The position numbers were made by a program, and so were the translations under genes. From Pachypanchax playfairii (taxonomy: Eukaryota; Chordata; Actinopteri; Cyprinodontiformes; Aplocheilidae), in the NCBI GenBank assembly GCA_006937955.1, contig SSNP01000005.1, positions 9,528,040 to 9,592,039 on the forward strand: a stretch of 64,000 nt of DNA, in the 5' to 3' direction. Shown here piece by piece: positions 14,701 through 29,713 of the stretch. The notes under the pieces were generated by a model. That model was not told the DNA's origin. It saw only the letters and a list, made by a program, of their open reading frames with translations, and made no database searches. Positions within the stretch are counted from its first letter, which is position 1; each line of letters starts with the position of its first letter.

Positions 14701-17700
14701 AACTGTATGGCAACCGTGTTTACAGGTGATTATGAGAGCATCAAAGCTAAGGTTGTTTTTGGGATAACAATCATTTCTAATGATGCTTAGGTTTGCCAAC
14801 AGACTCAGACACTTACAAACACAGCTGAGCTTTGCCAGTTTGGGTGTTGCACCACCTTCTCTTGTTGCTACATTTCTGTCAGCAAACAGGATGTCAATGT
14901 AGATATAGAGAAATTAAAGACAAGGATGATAAGATCCGTTTTCTTTCCTGTGTCTTCCTTCTCGATCTTTAAGTGTTGACAGTTTTGCCAGAAGTTAAAG
15001 AGTTTTCAGCTGAAATGCCTTTACAGAGCACAGTTTCTCTCTCTGAAGACAAAAAGCAGTTAAGATGGAGTAAATGAATTGCAATGATATTTCCTCTGTC
15101 CAAAAAATGGGATGAGATTGATGTCTCCTACACTGAACTTAGATTCCTCAATCCTCAGATCCAAAAGATAAATTCAGACACAATATTTTGTTCTGATCTA
15201 TTTTAGCAGCTGACTAGCAGGTTCTAGCTGATAGGATGTTTATTTTCATACCAGGTTAGCTTCACTATGCTGGGCAAAAATGTGGGAGTCTCAGCACTCT
15301 GTCCTCCTCGTTTCTGGATGTAAAGCATCATTTCAGCTGTGATATGTTTAACCTCTTGTCTGGCGCGCAGCTTGTGCATGTTCTCAGTTTGTTGAATATC
15401 AGACAGGCTCTCCTGGGAGAATCCTTCACACACAGAGTGGAAATCAACATCACACACTCTGTGATGCCCGCTCCTGGTTGGAGCGAGGCTGATATTTCTG
15501 AGACGGTGTGAAAGTGCACAATGTCTCATTTAAAAGCAGAGAATACACAGTATGTGGTGGACATGCTAGAGCATTTAAATGGAATGTGCTGTTGAATGCT
15601 TTCTTGCTACCAAGCCAAACAAAGTCACTTTAGTTTGCTGTGATTTCCTCATCATGTTATAGTCTCAGGGATATTTTGTCCTGTTGCTGGTGCTGTAAAG
15701 AAACAAAATATCTCTGTGTTATGAGTTCTGTCTCATTTTGGTGGACCTTCTGTTCTGCCGGCAGCTTCTTTGTTTCAGGTAGAGGATTTTATTTGTTTGA
15801 TGAACAGTTTGTTAACTGATGAATAATTGTTAATTCGAAGCATTATATTTCGTAACTTAGTTCCTAATTGTTCAGGTCAAGAATCCAAAAATGGCTCCAA
15901 ACTGAACTGAGGCAATTGAGACAAAAGTTCACTAATTATAAGTTATCATAAAAATTTTAAACAACAAATTTTAGTATTTCAGGAGAGACTGTAGGCCTCT
16001 GTTAGAACATTCTGACATATTTATGGATATGTCATGTATTGTCCATCTTCCAGACCTTGTTTTTATTCTGAATATATACTATATAGCACTGATCATCAAC
16101 TGGCAGCCCGCGGGCCGAATGCGGCCCGCTGAGCCGTTCAATCCGGCCCGCGACTAGATTCCAAAGTTTTTATTTATTTATTTTTTAATACTTTTATAGC
16201 GCTTTACTCAGGTCCTATGACCCCCAAAGCGCTTCACACTACTGTTTTTTTTTGTCATTCACCCATTCACACACACTCGAAGGAAGAAATGGTAGAAGGA
16301 AGAAAATTGTGTGAATCAAAAAGAAAATAGTGGTCCACACTATTAAAGCAACTCCTAGTGGTTGACTGTGGTATAGGTGATGGGAGCCTGAATCAAGTGC
16401 CTTCAGTTTTGTAATGAAATGGAAAAAGTATAAACATTAAACATAATGTTAAGCCAAAATTAGATTTTTATTTGATTTTCTTCTTGGGGATCCGGCCCCC
16501 AAGGAGACTGTCTGGTAAAACTCTGGCCCTCTGACAAATATAGTTGATGACCCCTGCTATATAGAGACAATTATTTGGGCACACCTCACCTCTGTAACAG
16601 ATTCTACTTGGAAAGCTTTCCTTATGAGTTAGTCATTTTTATTTTGGAATTCGTGTCCATTTGTTCTAAGCAGTATTTAGAAGGTCAAGCAACAGTGTTG
16701 GATGAAAAATGTTTGTTTCACAGTCTCCATTCATCCATTTTGCATGACATAGAATTAATAATTCCTTCACTGGAGATAAGAAGCTGAACCCAAACCTTAA
16801 AAAAAACTAAAAAAAAACTGCTTTCTCTCTTCTTCCAGTGTGACCAAATACTTTTTTCAAATGCACATTAAACTGGACAGTATTTCTTAACTTTTTCAAA
16901 GTATCTCTGACATGAGATTTTAATGTATTTTACAACTTTATATCAATCAATATTACTTATGGACACTTCTCCACATAAACTGAGACACTCTGAGTCTTAA
17001 ATATGTAGATTTCGCAGCATAATTTTGAAGAAGACACATTTATCTGAAGTGACGAAACACAGGAACGGGAGATGTAAACACAGTGATTACTATGGCAGAA
17101 ACTATTGCAGAAAATGGAGAATGAGAACAAGAATCTGTTGTTTGGAAGTCTCTTTTTGAACAAGGAATCAGTGATTCGCTTAGTGTAAGTCGCTTTGGAT
17201 AAAAGCGTCTGCTAAATGACAGTAGTAGTAGTAGTAGTAGTAGTAGTGATTCAAAGGAGGAGACAATGTGAAGAGAAAACGTTTTGATGCACATAGTTAT
17301 ATATGTTTGAGCCAAAATTGATTCCATAAGCTTCAAGTTCTGCTGATCAAACACAGTCAGTCTCAGTGTCACTGTGGATGTAAAAAAATGTTACAGATAA
17401 CCATCTACGTAGATCAAATTAGAAGGAAAGAAAAAGAGAGAAGAGAGACCAAAATTCACTGAGAGATCTCTCATGGAATTGCTAATATCTGATCCTGCCA
17501 GTGGCACTGGGAATATTTCTCTCATTATCCGTGTTTTTTTGGTTAGAATTATTATAGCTACGTTGAATGAATTGTATGCGCACTCGAGTGGGTGTTTGGG
17601 AATGGAGACAGCTGTAAAAAAAAAAGTAACGTTCAACACGCATCCTTATGACAGCAGCTTGTTTCAGAGTGTACAAAAACATCCTGTTGATCTGAGAGAC

Positions 17701-20700
17701 AAGTCGTTCATTTCAAACTCCAGTTACTTTTTATTTAGAACATTCTGATAATCAGAACTCGACATGTTGAGAGTATGACATTCAGAAAAGAGAATTTCTG
17801 CACCATTCTTTGCTCATATATTAGTAAGTAAGTGTCCAGCAACACAATTTTGGACCATGATTAATTCAATAAAGTTATACTGTTTCTAAATGTTTTACTG
17901 AGAACTGAGCGTGTCACAAACACTTTAAGACTGTGATCTGGACATGACTGCAAGTTGGGAAACTGAGTGATTAGTGTGAGTTCTTTACTACTTACCACAT
18001 GCCAATCAAATCATTGATCTATAGACAAACATTAGTGGTGGCAGAGCTTCCATCATTGCTTGTACTGAAAGACTCTACTTTAGAGAAACATTTTTTCTTT
18101 AGCGTAAGGAGGATTTTGCGATGCTTTTTGACCACATGTCCCTTTTTTGTTGTTCCCACTTACTTTAAGATGATCTTTTTTTTTCTAAAGTTTCCGACAT
18201 AACACTTTATTTAGTGGTTCAAACTGCAGCTTTAACAAAACAAAACAAAAAGATTCTTTAAATGGGGCAGTCATAGACTGGACATTTGATCTCATACCAA
18301 AGAACTGTTACTATGTTTTCATTGGTAGTATCAATAGTTTTACTTAAGGCAAAAAAGTTTTCGAGTACTTTTCATAAAGCCAATATCAGTATTAGAAAAG
18401 AGCAAAGCTAAAAATACAGTAAAACAGCACTGAACACTTACAGCCCGCATTCACTCTCAGTTCTTAGTCTGAATGTCAGCTGAAGTAATTAAGGATGTAA
18501 CTTATGAAAGTGTCTGTTTATACAGTTTAATACTTTGCAAGGGCTTGAAAAAAATCTGGGATACTTTCAGGTCACAGGAGAGATTTGTTCAGTGATTTTA
18601 GGGAGCTGATTGTTCTTGGAGCATCAGCCCAAATAAGTAAACGACATCCAAGGATTTACTTTTCAAAGTCCTTGGAAATGAAATGAGGATGTTTCAAAGA
18701 AAACAGAGAGAAAAAGAACAAGTAATGCTCGTGTTCAGTTCAAGTAATTAATCTACCCATGGTGGATTTTACATTTTTTTTACATTATGTTAGCTGTAGT
18801 TAGAGCAATTTGTTCTAAGGAGGAAGTTTTTTTTTTTTTTTACAAACATTGCTTTTTTATGAGATGAGTTGTTGAGAGTCCAAGGACATCTGCTGCTGAT
18901 CAGTTTTTAAAGATAAATACCCAAGCATTTATCTTAATAAAACTGATTCTGTAAAAAAAATGGTTTTAACTGTCTTTCTTTAAGTTAAAGCAATTACAGC
19001 ATATTCAAGATGTTGAACATGTATTACCAAAAGAGGCTTTTATTTTGAAAATGCATGACTGCTGAATGAGAGCAAGATGGGCTGATGAACAGATGGGTAA
19101 CAGATGTGTGCGGCTGAGTGTCTGGTGAGCTGAGTGGAACAACAATCCAAGGCACTAGAAGAGAAAACCGAAACACTCTGATCACAAAAGAAATTCTGAC
19201 AACAAAAATAAAATAACGTAAATCAATAATTGTAGAAATCAATGAACAAAAGAACAAAGCAAAACTCTTCAAACCCAAAACTATGATAATATTATGAACT
19301 AATCTCTAAAAGTGCATCATTTGCATGTACATTCTGTACAGAATAAAACTGATTGAAGGCTTGTGCTTGATTTTACGTTAATGGGCGGCGTAGTCTAGCA
19401 GAAGGCTGATCGCCCTTCGTTCAAAAGACGGCGGGTTTGATCCCCGGTGCCGGTAAGCTACGTCAACGTATCCCTGGGCAAGATACTGAAGCCGCCACTA
19501 CCTCGGAGTGGTCGTAGTCTATTGGGAAGGAGGTTATCCTCCCATCGGGAAAGCAGAGCTTGATCCCGAGTCCCGGCAAGAGACTACATGTCGAAGTGTC
19601 CTTGGGCAAGATACTGAACCCTGCAACTGCCCCGCGGGTGCTGATGGCTGCCTTCTGCCCCTCACCTCACGGTGAAGATGGGTTGAATGCAGAGCCAAAT
19701 TGCCCCACAAGGGATCAATATAAGGAAAATAAATTATTAACAAAGATGGATTGTTCTTAGGAAAGAAGGGCCACATTCAAATTTTTATTTTGACTCCCGT
19801 GTTGATGTTTAACATGCACAATGATATGAGCTTCTCAGGTACTGTATAAGCTGTGCTGTGCTTCAGCAGTGTGCCTGTGTGAGTGGTTGTCTATATGTGG
19901 CCCTGTGATGGACTGGCAAGTTGTCCAGGTGTAACCCCGCCTCTCAACCAATGACTTCTGGAGATAGACTCCTGAGAAGGAACAAGTAGGTTAAAAAATG
20001 ACTGACTGACTTTTTGCTGCAGCTGTCTAGAATACAAATAAACACCCTGTAAGAAAGAGCTTGATTAAACCTTCACGAAGGAAGAATCTCTATGTCAGTC
20101 ATCAGTAAGTCTCCAGTGCCGACGTGTGAAATGCAAAGCAAGTTTGCAAATGTTGGAACAGTAAAACAGTGAATATGCATGCAGATGGGCAAGCTTTTAT
20201 TCACTTCTGCACCCACTCACACAAGTGTGCACACACATTTTACATATTGTCTATATTCTGTGTGGAGTCAGCAGATAGATTTGCATAGCCAACTAATCCA
20301 TCTTATTAAAATGAGAGACAGAGAAAGAGAAATAATAAGGCACAGGTTGTGAGACATGTCTTTGGAATTAAAATGTAGCTGAGTCAGTGTTACAGACAGG
20401 CAGCACTAGAAGCTGCATGACCCTTCAGATAGAAAACAGCAGCAAGTGGAAATGGGTTCCACTTTTCAAATTGTGAGTGTTTTTGTGTGTTTGTTTTGGT
20501 ATTTGTGTTTGGCAGCTATCTGTACCTTCCATCAGGAGTCAGTGGAGTGTGTTGCGCCATCTCACTCTGGAGGACAGAACCACATCAAATTGTAAAAGAT
20601 GGCAATGCTATTTGAACAATGGATCAATGCTGAAATAGGTTTGACAGTGGAGCAGAGACATGACACATTAGACAGGGGGGCTGCACTGGAGGACAGCAGG

Positions 20701-23700
20701 TCACATGCACACACACTTGTGCATGTACACAACAGAAATAAACAAGCACTTGCATAACTGGATAGGTTATGGTGCTTCTCTGAAAGTTGACTTTTTAATG
20801 GGTTCATGGCTGTTTCATGCACGTTTCACCTGCAGTTCGTTAATGTAAGCTGGAAACAATTTATTTTATCACTTTATCAACAAAAATGAGCTTTAAATTA
20901 ATTTCCTGTTGCAAAATCTTTTGTTATCAGTTTGTTTATTATCAAGGTGCAAACAAAAATCAAATTGACCTACAACATACGTTTTAACCAAAAATATATA
21001 GAAACCATAACACCTTTGGATTTTCTTATAGAAATTATTTATTAGCTTATATTAAATGTAATTATTAAACTTTTTTTATTTGATAAAGTGTCATATTTAC
21101 CCATTGTGTTGCATCATCATTTTATTTAAAAATTGAAAATTTCAATTATTAATAAAACCATAAAATTGGGTAATAAAATTACAAAGCATTGCCATCCACA
21201 ATGTAAGTTTTATTATATTTAGAAGATATGTTGGTCTGTATTTTAATTTATTTTTATTTGTTTGTTTATTCCTTTTGTTTTCAGCTGTTGACATGAATAA
21301 ATAAGAGCCAGTGATTTAAATGGAGCTAAACTGGAAGCAGGATCAAATAGTGAAAGTGAATTTTAGGGATGTGCTTCATTCTGCGCACATTTTCCATAAA
21401 ATTACATTAACCTTTAGACCTCCACAGGTGGAACATCTCTTTTTAGACCCTGGTAAATAACACAGTTTTAAAGCCAGTGGCTTAATAAAATAAATACCAT
21501 TTTAATGAGGTGATAAAAGTTCAGTGTCAGAGCCAAGAACTGTGGACGGACCATGTTTTAGTTCAGCCACGTGGGAAATACAAATACTTCTCAGCTACTT
21601 TGCATTTTCACAACTAAAAAGCAGGTTACCCACAAGATCAAACATTTAAGGTGAAACGTTCAGAATATTTTAGAACATTTGTTTTTAAATCTTTTGTTGC
21701 AGCTAAAGTTACTTGAAAACCCAACATTTGTATATCTGGAAAAAAAAAGTAGATACAAAAATAAAAGATTCATTCTTTTAAGAACCATTTTTGGGTTTTT
21801 TGATTCTGTATTTAAGCTTTTTATCTCATTGATATCGCTTTAGATTAAACTGAGAATTAGTTGTTTTGAATAAACTGGTTTGTCACACCTTTCTGCCTTT
21901 TTTTTCTCTCTGAATATTTTTTGTTTGAGTGTGTTATTGCACAGCTTGACCTCGAGCTCACACGTGCGCTATGATGAGCCGTCACCGTGTTTGAGAAGCT
22001 TGTAAAGCAGTCGCTTCTTGTTCTCAGTTCTTAGCTGAATTATTCAAGGCTTTACTCTTTGACAGAGCTGTGGTATTTATAGGCGTTGGTCTATTCCGCC
22101 GATACTTACATGGCAACAAGGAGCTCCCTAAAGGCTCTTCAGCAAACTAACCAATTCTGAGGGAAAGGAGGAGGAGAAAGGCAACAGAAAAGCCAAGATA
22201 TGAAGTATATACTCGAATTGTTCATTAAAGGCTGAATAAGACTCGGACATCAGGGTCAGAGACAGTGATACGCTGTGTTCTTTCAAACTTTGATCGATAT
22301 TTCACCGTGGGAAGCTCCTACTGGCACGGCCGATCATGGAATATGCCACTCGGTTTTCAGAGTCGTCCCAATAGCACTTTTCTAGAACGTCTCCTTTTAA
22401 TTTTTATAACAGAAAAGATATGATTTAAACAGAAACCAATTTTGTGAAGGAATAAAAATGGATCTTCCCAAAGTTTTTGATTGTCTAAAGGAGAAGATGA
22501 GATGGAGCCCAAATCGTCATGCTTCATGTTGGAAGATGGAGGAGTGTCTGGGAAGAGTGACAAACTCCTTCTCAAAGTCTTAGAAGAAACTGAGAAGACA
22601 GAATTTAATAATGGAATGTTGTCCAGTGATGGTCTCAGATCTGCCGGTCATGTGTAGCAGGATAGATGGAGTAGTAACGGTTGTAAAGTCTGAGCCAACT
22701 ATCTCAGTTTGTTGTAATCTGTTCTGGGGTAAGTCTCTCCAAATTTTAACTTAACATAATATTTACATGCTGTTATTTATATTTCTTTAAAAAAATAACT
22801 CAGCAACAGGGTTAATGTAGGAGGTGTCATTTCAAGTTTTAAGAATAATGTATTGAAGTAAAGAAAACTGATCAGCAGCAGCTTTAGTCTTACTGAAGTC
22901 TAGATTGAGTTCAGCTAGAGGAAATATTAATAGTGTGTAGATTTCTTTACAGTTTGTCATGAATATTTCACTAAGAAGCTGAAATAACCTGAAAGTTTCG
23001 CAATCACCTCTCTGGGATAACTGAAGTTTTAAATTAATGTAATTGGTCCAAAAAATGTGCAATTTATTCTTTTCTTTCTTTATCTAACCTCTTTGTTTGT
23101 TTGTTTGTTTGTTTGTTATTTAGATCTTCAACTTTCTTGGGCATCCTTATTTGTTGGTGTTTTTCTAACACATGCAGAACAGGGAAAGTTTGGACAAAAC
23201 ATCCCATTGAAATCCATTTTCAGTCGTGTCCAAACTTTTGATTTACACTGGATATACGTCCATATTTTTAAATATCTCTACAGTTCTCTGTTGTTCCTAA
23301 TGAAATAGTACAAATCTGACATTTTGATTCAAGGCTTCAGTCAAAATGTTCAGCTCTCACACTTCAGAGATTTCATAGCTTCTTTTCATTGATGGCATCA
23401 TTAAATCGAGTCTTCAGCTAACTATTTTTACAACCCACTGTGTAAAATGGAAATAAAAACAGAATGCTGTGATTTCCAAGTCTCGTGAACATATCTCAGT
23501 AAAACATAAACAATATATAAAATTATTAACAATATAAAACAAAACAATATAATCTTGTTGTTGTTTAAGATTAGTGTCACATCTTATTCTGAGCACTGGA
23601 ACATTAGTACAACAGTCCATTAAACGCTTGTTTTTAGTGTCTTCCGTTTAATGTCACTGGTTTCTAACTATTTTCAAGCAGATCAAGCAGGCAAAAGAAA

Positions 23701-26700
23701 AACAAACATGAAATCACTTTATAATTTTCTTTTCTTTATCTAATCCTTGCACAAGTCTAAATATGAATCTTGAGAGCTTCTAAATGGTTTTCCCTGAATT
23801 GTTGCGTACAGGACCAAAAGATTAAATGAATTGAGAGTCTTCTTTTAGTCCTTTTGTTGTTCTGAGTTTCCTCTCTATCATAATGTCATGACTCATTTTA
23901 TAGTAAGAAAGAAAAAAATATATTAATAAGGCTTTTTTTATGTTCTCATTCATAAATCTGATTCATAAGGTTAGTAAAAAATAAGGTTGAGACCAGGGAA
24001 GATGAAGAGGATTGTCCTCTGGGATGTGTGGAGGTGGGTTAGCCATGTGTTCACCCCAGTAGCTCCCTGTTCGATATGTGGAACAACTAGCGCATTAGGT
24101 GACAGCACAAAATGAGAAAAGAGGATTTGGTCCCCCCCCCCCCCTTCTACCCACAACAAACAACTCCTCCTGCTGTAAAGCTCTGGAAGTTCCACCAAAC
24201 GCTCTGGCATTGTTCTGATTAAGTTAGACTCTATTTTAGTATTCAAGGTGCACGGAGGGTTCACTACCCTCGGCACGCTGTCTCCTATCCACTGGGAGAG
24301 ATATGAAGAGGGAAGTGGGGATGTGTGAAAGGATAGAATCAAAAAGTCAATGAGGCTCAGTTGATAAGTATGTGTGTGTGTGTGTGGTGTGTGTGTAACT
24401 TTATCGGTGGTGAAGCTGCACTGGTTTATTCTCATTCAGCAGGTTCCACTGTGTGTCCATTTTGGTTTGTGTTTCCATTCATCTGTGTGCGTGTGTGTGT
24501 AAATGAGTGTGTGATGTAGCTCTTGTGTCCTTCAAACAAGGACAGTAAAGGAATTACAATCTGTTCACAATGGAGTAGGAATGAGGGCTAAAAAAAAGAG
24601 CCATATGCAGCAGAAATGTAGCTTAATAAAATGACAGAGAGCACGACATTGTGCTTTAATCACCACATCACAATTCATAGTGAGCAAAGTCCGTGTAGAA
24701 AGTTCCCGTGAAGCTGAACTCAAGGCCGTCTTACTGCAAATCAGAGCGGGAGAGACAGTGTTTAAGGCTGGATTTGTTTAAAGCTAGTCACTTCAAAGCC
24801 CATGTGTTACTGATGTGTTACTCGCATCATATAGCATTTTTACCACAGTAGGTTTATGCAGCCAAGCGCTCAAAAAATAAACTGAATAAAATGCCTTTTG
24901 TATGTTTTATAAAGAATATAGAGTATTATACCTGTTTGGGACAAGAATGGAATCCTACACCTAAAATTTGATTCATTACAACATCCATATCTGTTGTGCA
25001 TCTAAAGAGAAACTTTTCACTTTTTTAAAAAAAGAATTAGTTTATGTGTTTAACTTAAATTTACATGAAAAAACATGAGAAAAAAAAGTCTGTTAAAAAT
25101 AAGAAAAGGCTGTAACTGATAGTGGGTGAAACATCTAACAGAACTAAAGGAGCAGAAACCATTAGAAAACTAGAAAAGCACTCGGAGAGCGCAGACCTCC
25201 GGCAAGTGGACATATGGTAGAAAATACTATGTCCGTATCCTTAAAAAAATTTCTGGATCCAGATGGTAATCCGGATCACCCCCAAAATCTAATCAATTCT
25301 TCCTTGGGTCATTTCTGACCTTTCCTGAAAATTTCATCGAAATCCATCCATTTGTTTTTGAGTTATCCTGCTAACAGACAGACTCTGATGAAAATATTAC
25401 CTCCTTGGTGGAGGTAACAACAGAAAGCTGTAAATATTACATGAAAACAGTCCAGAGAAATAAAAGGGTAGGGAACACAAAGACACCCCCTTCAGGTCCA
25501 TCCATGCCACGTGTCCCTGTGCAGAGTCAGAGTGGAGCTTTTTATAACGCTGCGTTACGTCTCATACTTTAATTTTAAACTGATTTATTTTTTACTTTTT
25601 CCCTTTTGCACCAACATTTTCAGAGTTGATATATAAATGTTTTATCACACAGGTAAAAAGCAACTCCTGCTCTGAATCCAACTCAACCCCTCTAGATAGT
25701 CTTTAATTGATAAATATAGAGTCAGTGAGATTGTCCACCATATAGTAAATGCCCTTTGTCATGTCTCTTATTTCCTTATTGTGCACGTGCGTGTGCATGT
25801 GTGTGTGTGTGTGTGTTAATGTGATGGATGAACTTGGAGCTGAGGTTATCTCTGCTATCAGAGTGCTGCTTTTAGATGCTTCTGGGCTGTACAAAATACA
25901 TGACAGTATTGATAAATGAGCCACATTTCACACCTTTGTGTCTGATATCACATCGTGCACTCATTCACACGTGCACCGAAATGGTGCACCACATACACAA
26001 TACTGGCTGTGTACACAATTAAAACACACACTTAGCAAATATAAAATGTAATGATATATTTTTTCCTCAGTTGTTGTTTTAAGTGGGAGCTTTTTATTAA
26101 ATAAGGGAATGAATGAATGTAGGATTTTTATGGTGTGTGAGAAAGCTGTCTCATCTACAACTCGCCCCCCTAAATACACTTCATCTTTTATTACTACTTC
26201 CTTTTTCCTGTGCTAACTAAATGCCAAGTCTTTCCTTCTCGGAAAAAAAACAAAAGGAAACTTCTGAACTCTCATAAAATATCATTTTTCTTTTCTTTTT
26301 TCACATTAAAATAAATTGGAATAATTGTAAAAAGACAACTCTGAGTTTTTTGTAGTATGTAAGTAGTAGGTAGATGTTTCCACAAGTAGCTGTAAATAAA
26401 ATAAGAGGATGGAGGAAATAAAGAAGGAAACAGTTTATTGGTTTATTGTTTGTGTGTGTGTGTTCGTACTCTGTCACTTACAGTCATTTTCTTCTTTTAT
26501 CTTCTAATTTCTTATACTAAGAAAACAATGCAAACATCTACCAGCAGTCTGTTTCTGTCTTTCATTCTTATAATTGATTTTTTGATGCATATATAGATGT
26601 TAACTATATTTACTCAATATTCATCAGTGTATTCCTGTTAGAATTTTTTTACTTTGTCAAAAACAGGGTTAAACGTGACGTATTGAACCCAGAGCTTTTA

Positions 26701-29681
26701 CCTTCTTCCAACTGCTAAAGAATTTTAGAAACTGTTCCATGTTTCAGCTTCAGCAGCAGGTTTTGTGTTTGTTTTTTTATTGACATTCTGCAAATTCAGG
26801 TGTTTAAGGCTTCAATGATTATGAGCTGTTTCCTAAAAATTGCAAATCATATAAACAATACACACACTCACACACATACACACAACTGAACTGCAAACCT
26901 GAGTTCATCGTTTACCCCAACATGTAATAAAAACAAACTATTTAACATACTTTAATACTCACACTGGTGGTCCCAATCTATGGGCATGTTTTTGATGTGA
27001 CAAAGTCTTACAGTGTTGCAGAAACACTGTGTGACTTTTACATCTCTGCCATGAAGCTCCTGCTCTCAAATTCTCACCCAATTAAGAGTTTCTGTGTGGG
27101 CTCTAAGGGTCACATGGTGTTTAGTCAGCAGTTTGCACTACAGTGCAAATGCAGCGTGTATTATCCAGATGGGGAGAGGGCATCGATCTCTATCAGCGTG
27201 CACGTAGTATAAATCCACAAACTGAGGACCACACACACTCACACTTGATCCAACACACAGCATTTTAACTGTGATCCAGTTCCCATACATTATTCTTTAG
27301 TGGAAAAAAAAAGTCTTAAAATATCCAATTATTTTACAATATAAAAAGAAAAAAAATGACCATGGAACAATTATACTGTTAGGTTATGATAAATGAAGAA
27401 TGCTAATGATAATTGCTACTCTGTGGGAGCTTAATTTCTCCCTCTGTGCAATTAATGAAATTATTGCTAACATTTTTATACAGGAGCAGACATAAACGTG
27501 ATATTTTGGAAGTTTGTATATTTGTTTAATAAATAAATGAACCAAATCACCTGCATTCTTTCCAGATAGCATTGAATTTGATTTTTTTCTGGTTTAATAA
27601 ATGCTGGAAGGATGAACCAAAGGGGTGAAACTCATCCGACTCTGGTTACAGGAACTGAAATGATCTGTGTTTTTATACATTAGAACTGTTTAAATCTGTC
27701 CCAAGATCTTGATGTAAACTAAAAGAAAATATCATTTTGGTTTGTGTTAGTTTAAAAGTTATTGGATCTGTTTCACAGAGACTCGGGAGGACCGCAATAA
27801 GAGACTGTTTAGACACTACACTGTGGGATCTTACGACAACTTCACCTCATACAGGTACGTCCTCCAATTATTGGGCAGCAACTGTGGTGTACAGTCTCTA
27901 ATAGTCATGATACGAGTCTTATTTTCTACTGTGTCAAGGTTATTAAAGTCCATGGGAAAAGGTGATGAAGTGCAATGAAGCTACTGCCATCTAAAGTAAT
28001 GAAGCTGCCAGTGCACTCTGTTCTGCAGCCTAAAATGCAGTTTTAGTCTACATGCACGAGTGCAATATGCAGAGATGCTTAATGTAAACTCTATGCTTGC
28101 CTGTGTGGTGACAGAGTTGTGTGGATTTCACCGTGTGACTTTGTTTTAGGTCGGTGTAAATTCTATTTGTTTTCTTCTTGAGAGTATGATTGTTTCCTGT
28201 TTTCTAAATCAGATATGTTTGCAGAGTGGAGCTGTAATCTGCCTGAGGTTTAGAAGTGATGCAGATTCTCACTCCAGTATCATATTTCATCTGTTTGAGA
28301 CAGTTTTGTTATGTAAGAGCCTTATTTCCACCAACTCTCTGAACTTTACCTGAAATATCCACCTCTTAAATGTGGATTTTTTTTTTAGCTAGAATAAACT
28401 GCACATCTGTTATCAGACTTCCAGACATGATTTGTTCTCGGTTGGTAAAGACAGCCTGCGAAATTTAGCACTAGAAGTAAATATTGGTTGCTGTTTCGTG
28501 GTTCTTCTGTAAACATGGCTGCTGTTTGAAATCAAAGCAGACTGCATGAACATCTCAGCATGGCGGCCATGTTTGACAGAGGCCTAACTTTAGTTGCGAT
28601 GTACAGCTTCTCAGATCTAAACCAAAGTCTGAAAGTATTTGAATCGCTTGTGTCAAAGGACAGGTTTGTTTTGAGAAAACATTTACCACTTTAAAATGTT
28701 AACCTCACATTGAGGGTTTTTTTAAGTCATGTAGGCGGATTTTCAACAAAGAGAGGCTGCATTAATGCAACATGCCCTATTTTGAAGTGAAAGTTAAAAG
28801 GATAAAAAGCTTTAAACTGACCAAACTACTTAAACATGCTTCACCAACAGTTTTCTGTGCATAACAATTAGTACAGAAATGGATAGACAGCTATTTATGA
28901 GACAAAACTTTTAACCTCCCCCTACAGAAAAGTCGGTAACAGGTCTCCTGGCTCCAGCAGTAGGGGCCCTGTATTCACTGGGTAAGTCTGAGTGTATGAA
29001 ACCAAGCTTATTGCGCTTCGCTCCGGCGCGCCGTTCCTTCCTTACACAGGATAAAAATAAGAATGTTACGGGTTTCTAAATATTGAAAACTAAACAGTGT
29101 TGCTTTTAGCAATGTGTTTGTAACAGTCCCACTAGTCAAAATATGATGGGAAAATGTGTTGCAGTCTATTATTTTTGCTTTTCAAAACTACTGTAATGCT
29201 GCGTACTAACTGTGTGTTTTAGTTCAGCGGCTTTTAACAAGTGAGTAGATTCATTCTGAGAAGTGTGCATAGCAGGTAAACACCATACTAACCTCCATCA
29301 GGGAAAATCAGACAATGATGAACTGCTTTACTTACGTTTGTGTCCCCATTTTTTTTTCCTGTTATTATTCGGGGCTTGATGTTGCATTTGAGTCATCTCT
29401 GTCAGTTTCTTTTACAAAATCCTTAAGCACACCACTCAGCTGAAGGATCAGCTGAAGGATCAGCTAGAAGATTGATTCAGTCTTAAGGTTTATCCCACAG
29501 ATACTTCAGTCATGAGGATCCCTTTCACCTGCTCGTTGTGTCACACGCTCTCACGTGTTTTGTGTATCTGTACCTGTGTGTGTGTCATCTCAAAATGATT
29601 GTGAAACTCTAGGAAATCCCAAGCTTTGATCTTTTGCTTGGCTTTTAAATGGATTGGGAAAAGAAGTATAGGCATCCGCGC

Positions 29682-29713
<32 letters not shown>

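Larger units (their letters stand above)
8712..27778 (+). other. Large shank3 intron (19 kb)
   Basis: I found no exon that joins in phase and resembles a known protein. Contents include retroposon tails (14491-14580, 17183-17247, 19896-20010), a hAT MITE (16087-16556), a dimeric SINE (19383-19741), a foldback element (25176-25418) and short GT arrays near 24370 and 25800. A GC-richer patch near 12820-12930 is exon-like in composition, but I cannot assign it. Confidence 0.7.

Noticed and set aside
23971..24435. 154-residue open frame on the - strand as a gene
   Set aside because: Starts in a CA array, crosses a poly-C run, shows no domain and no splice context. Likely chance.
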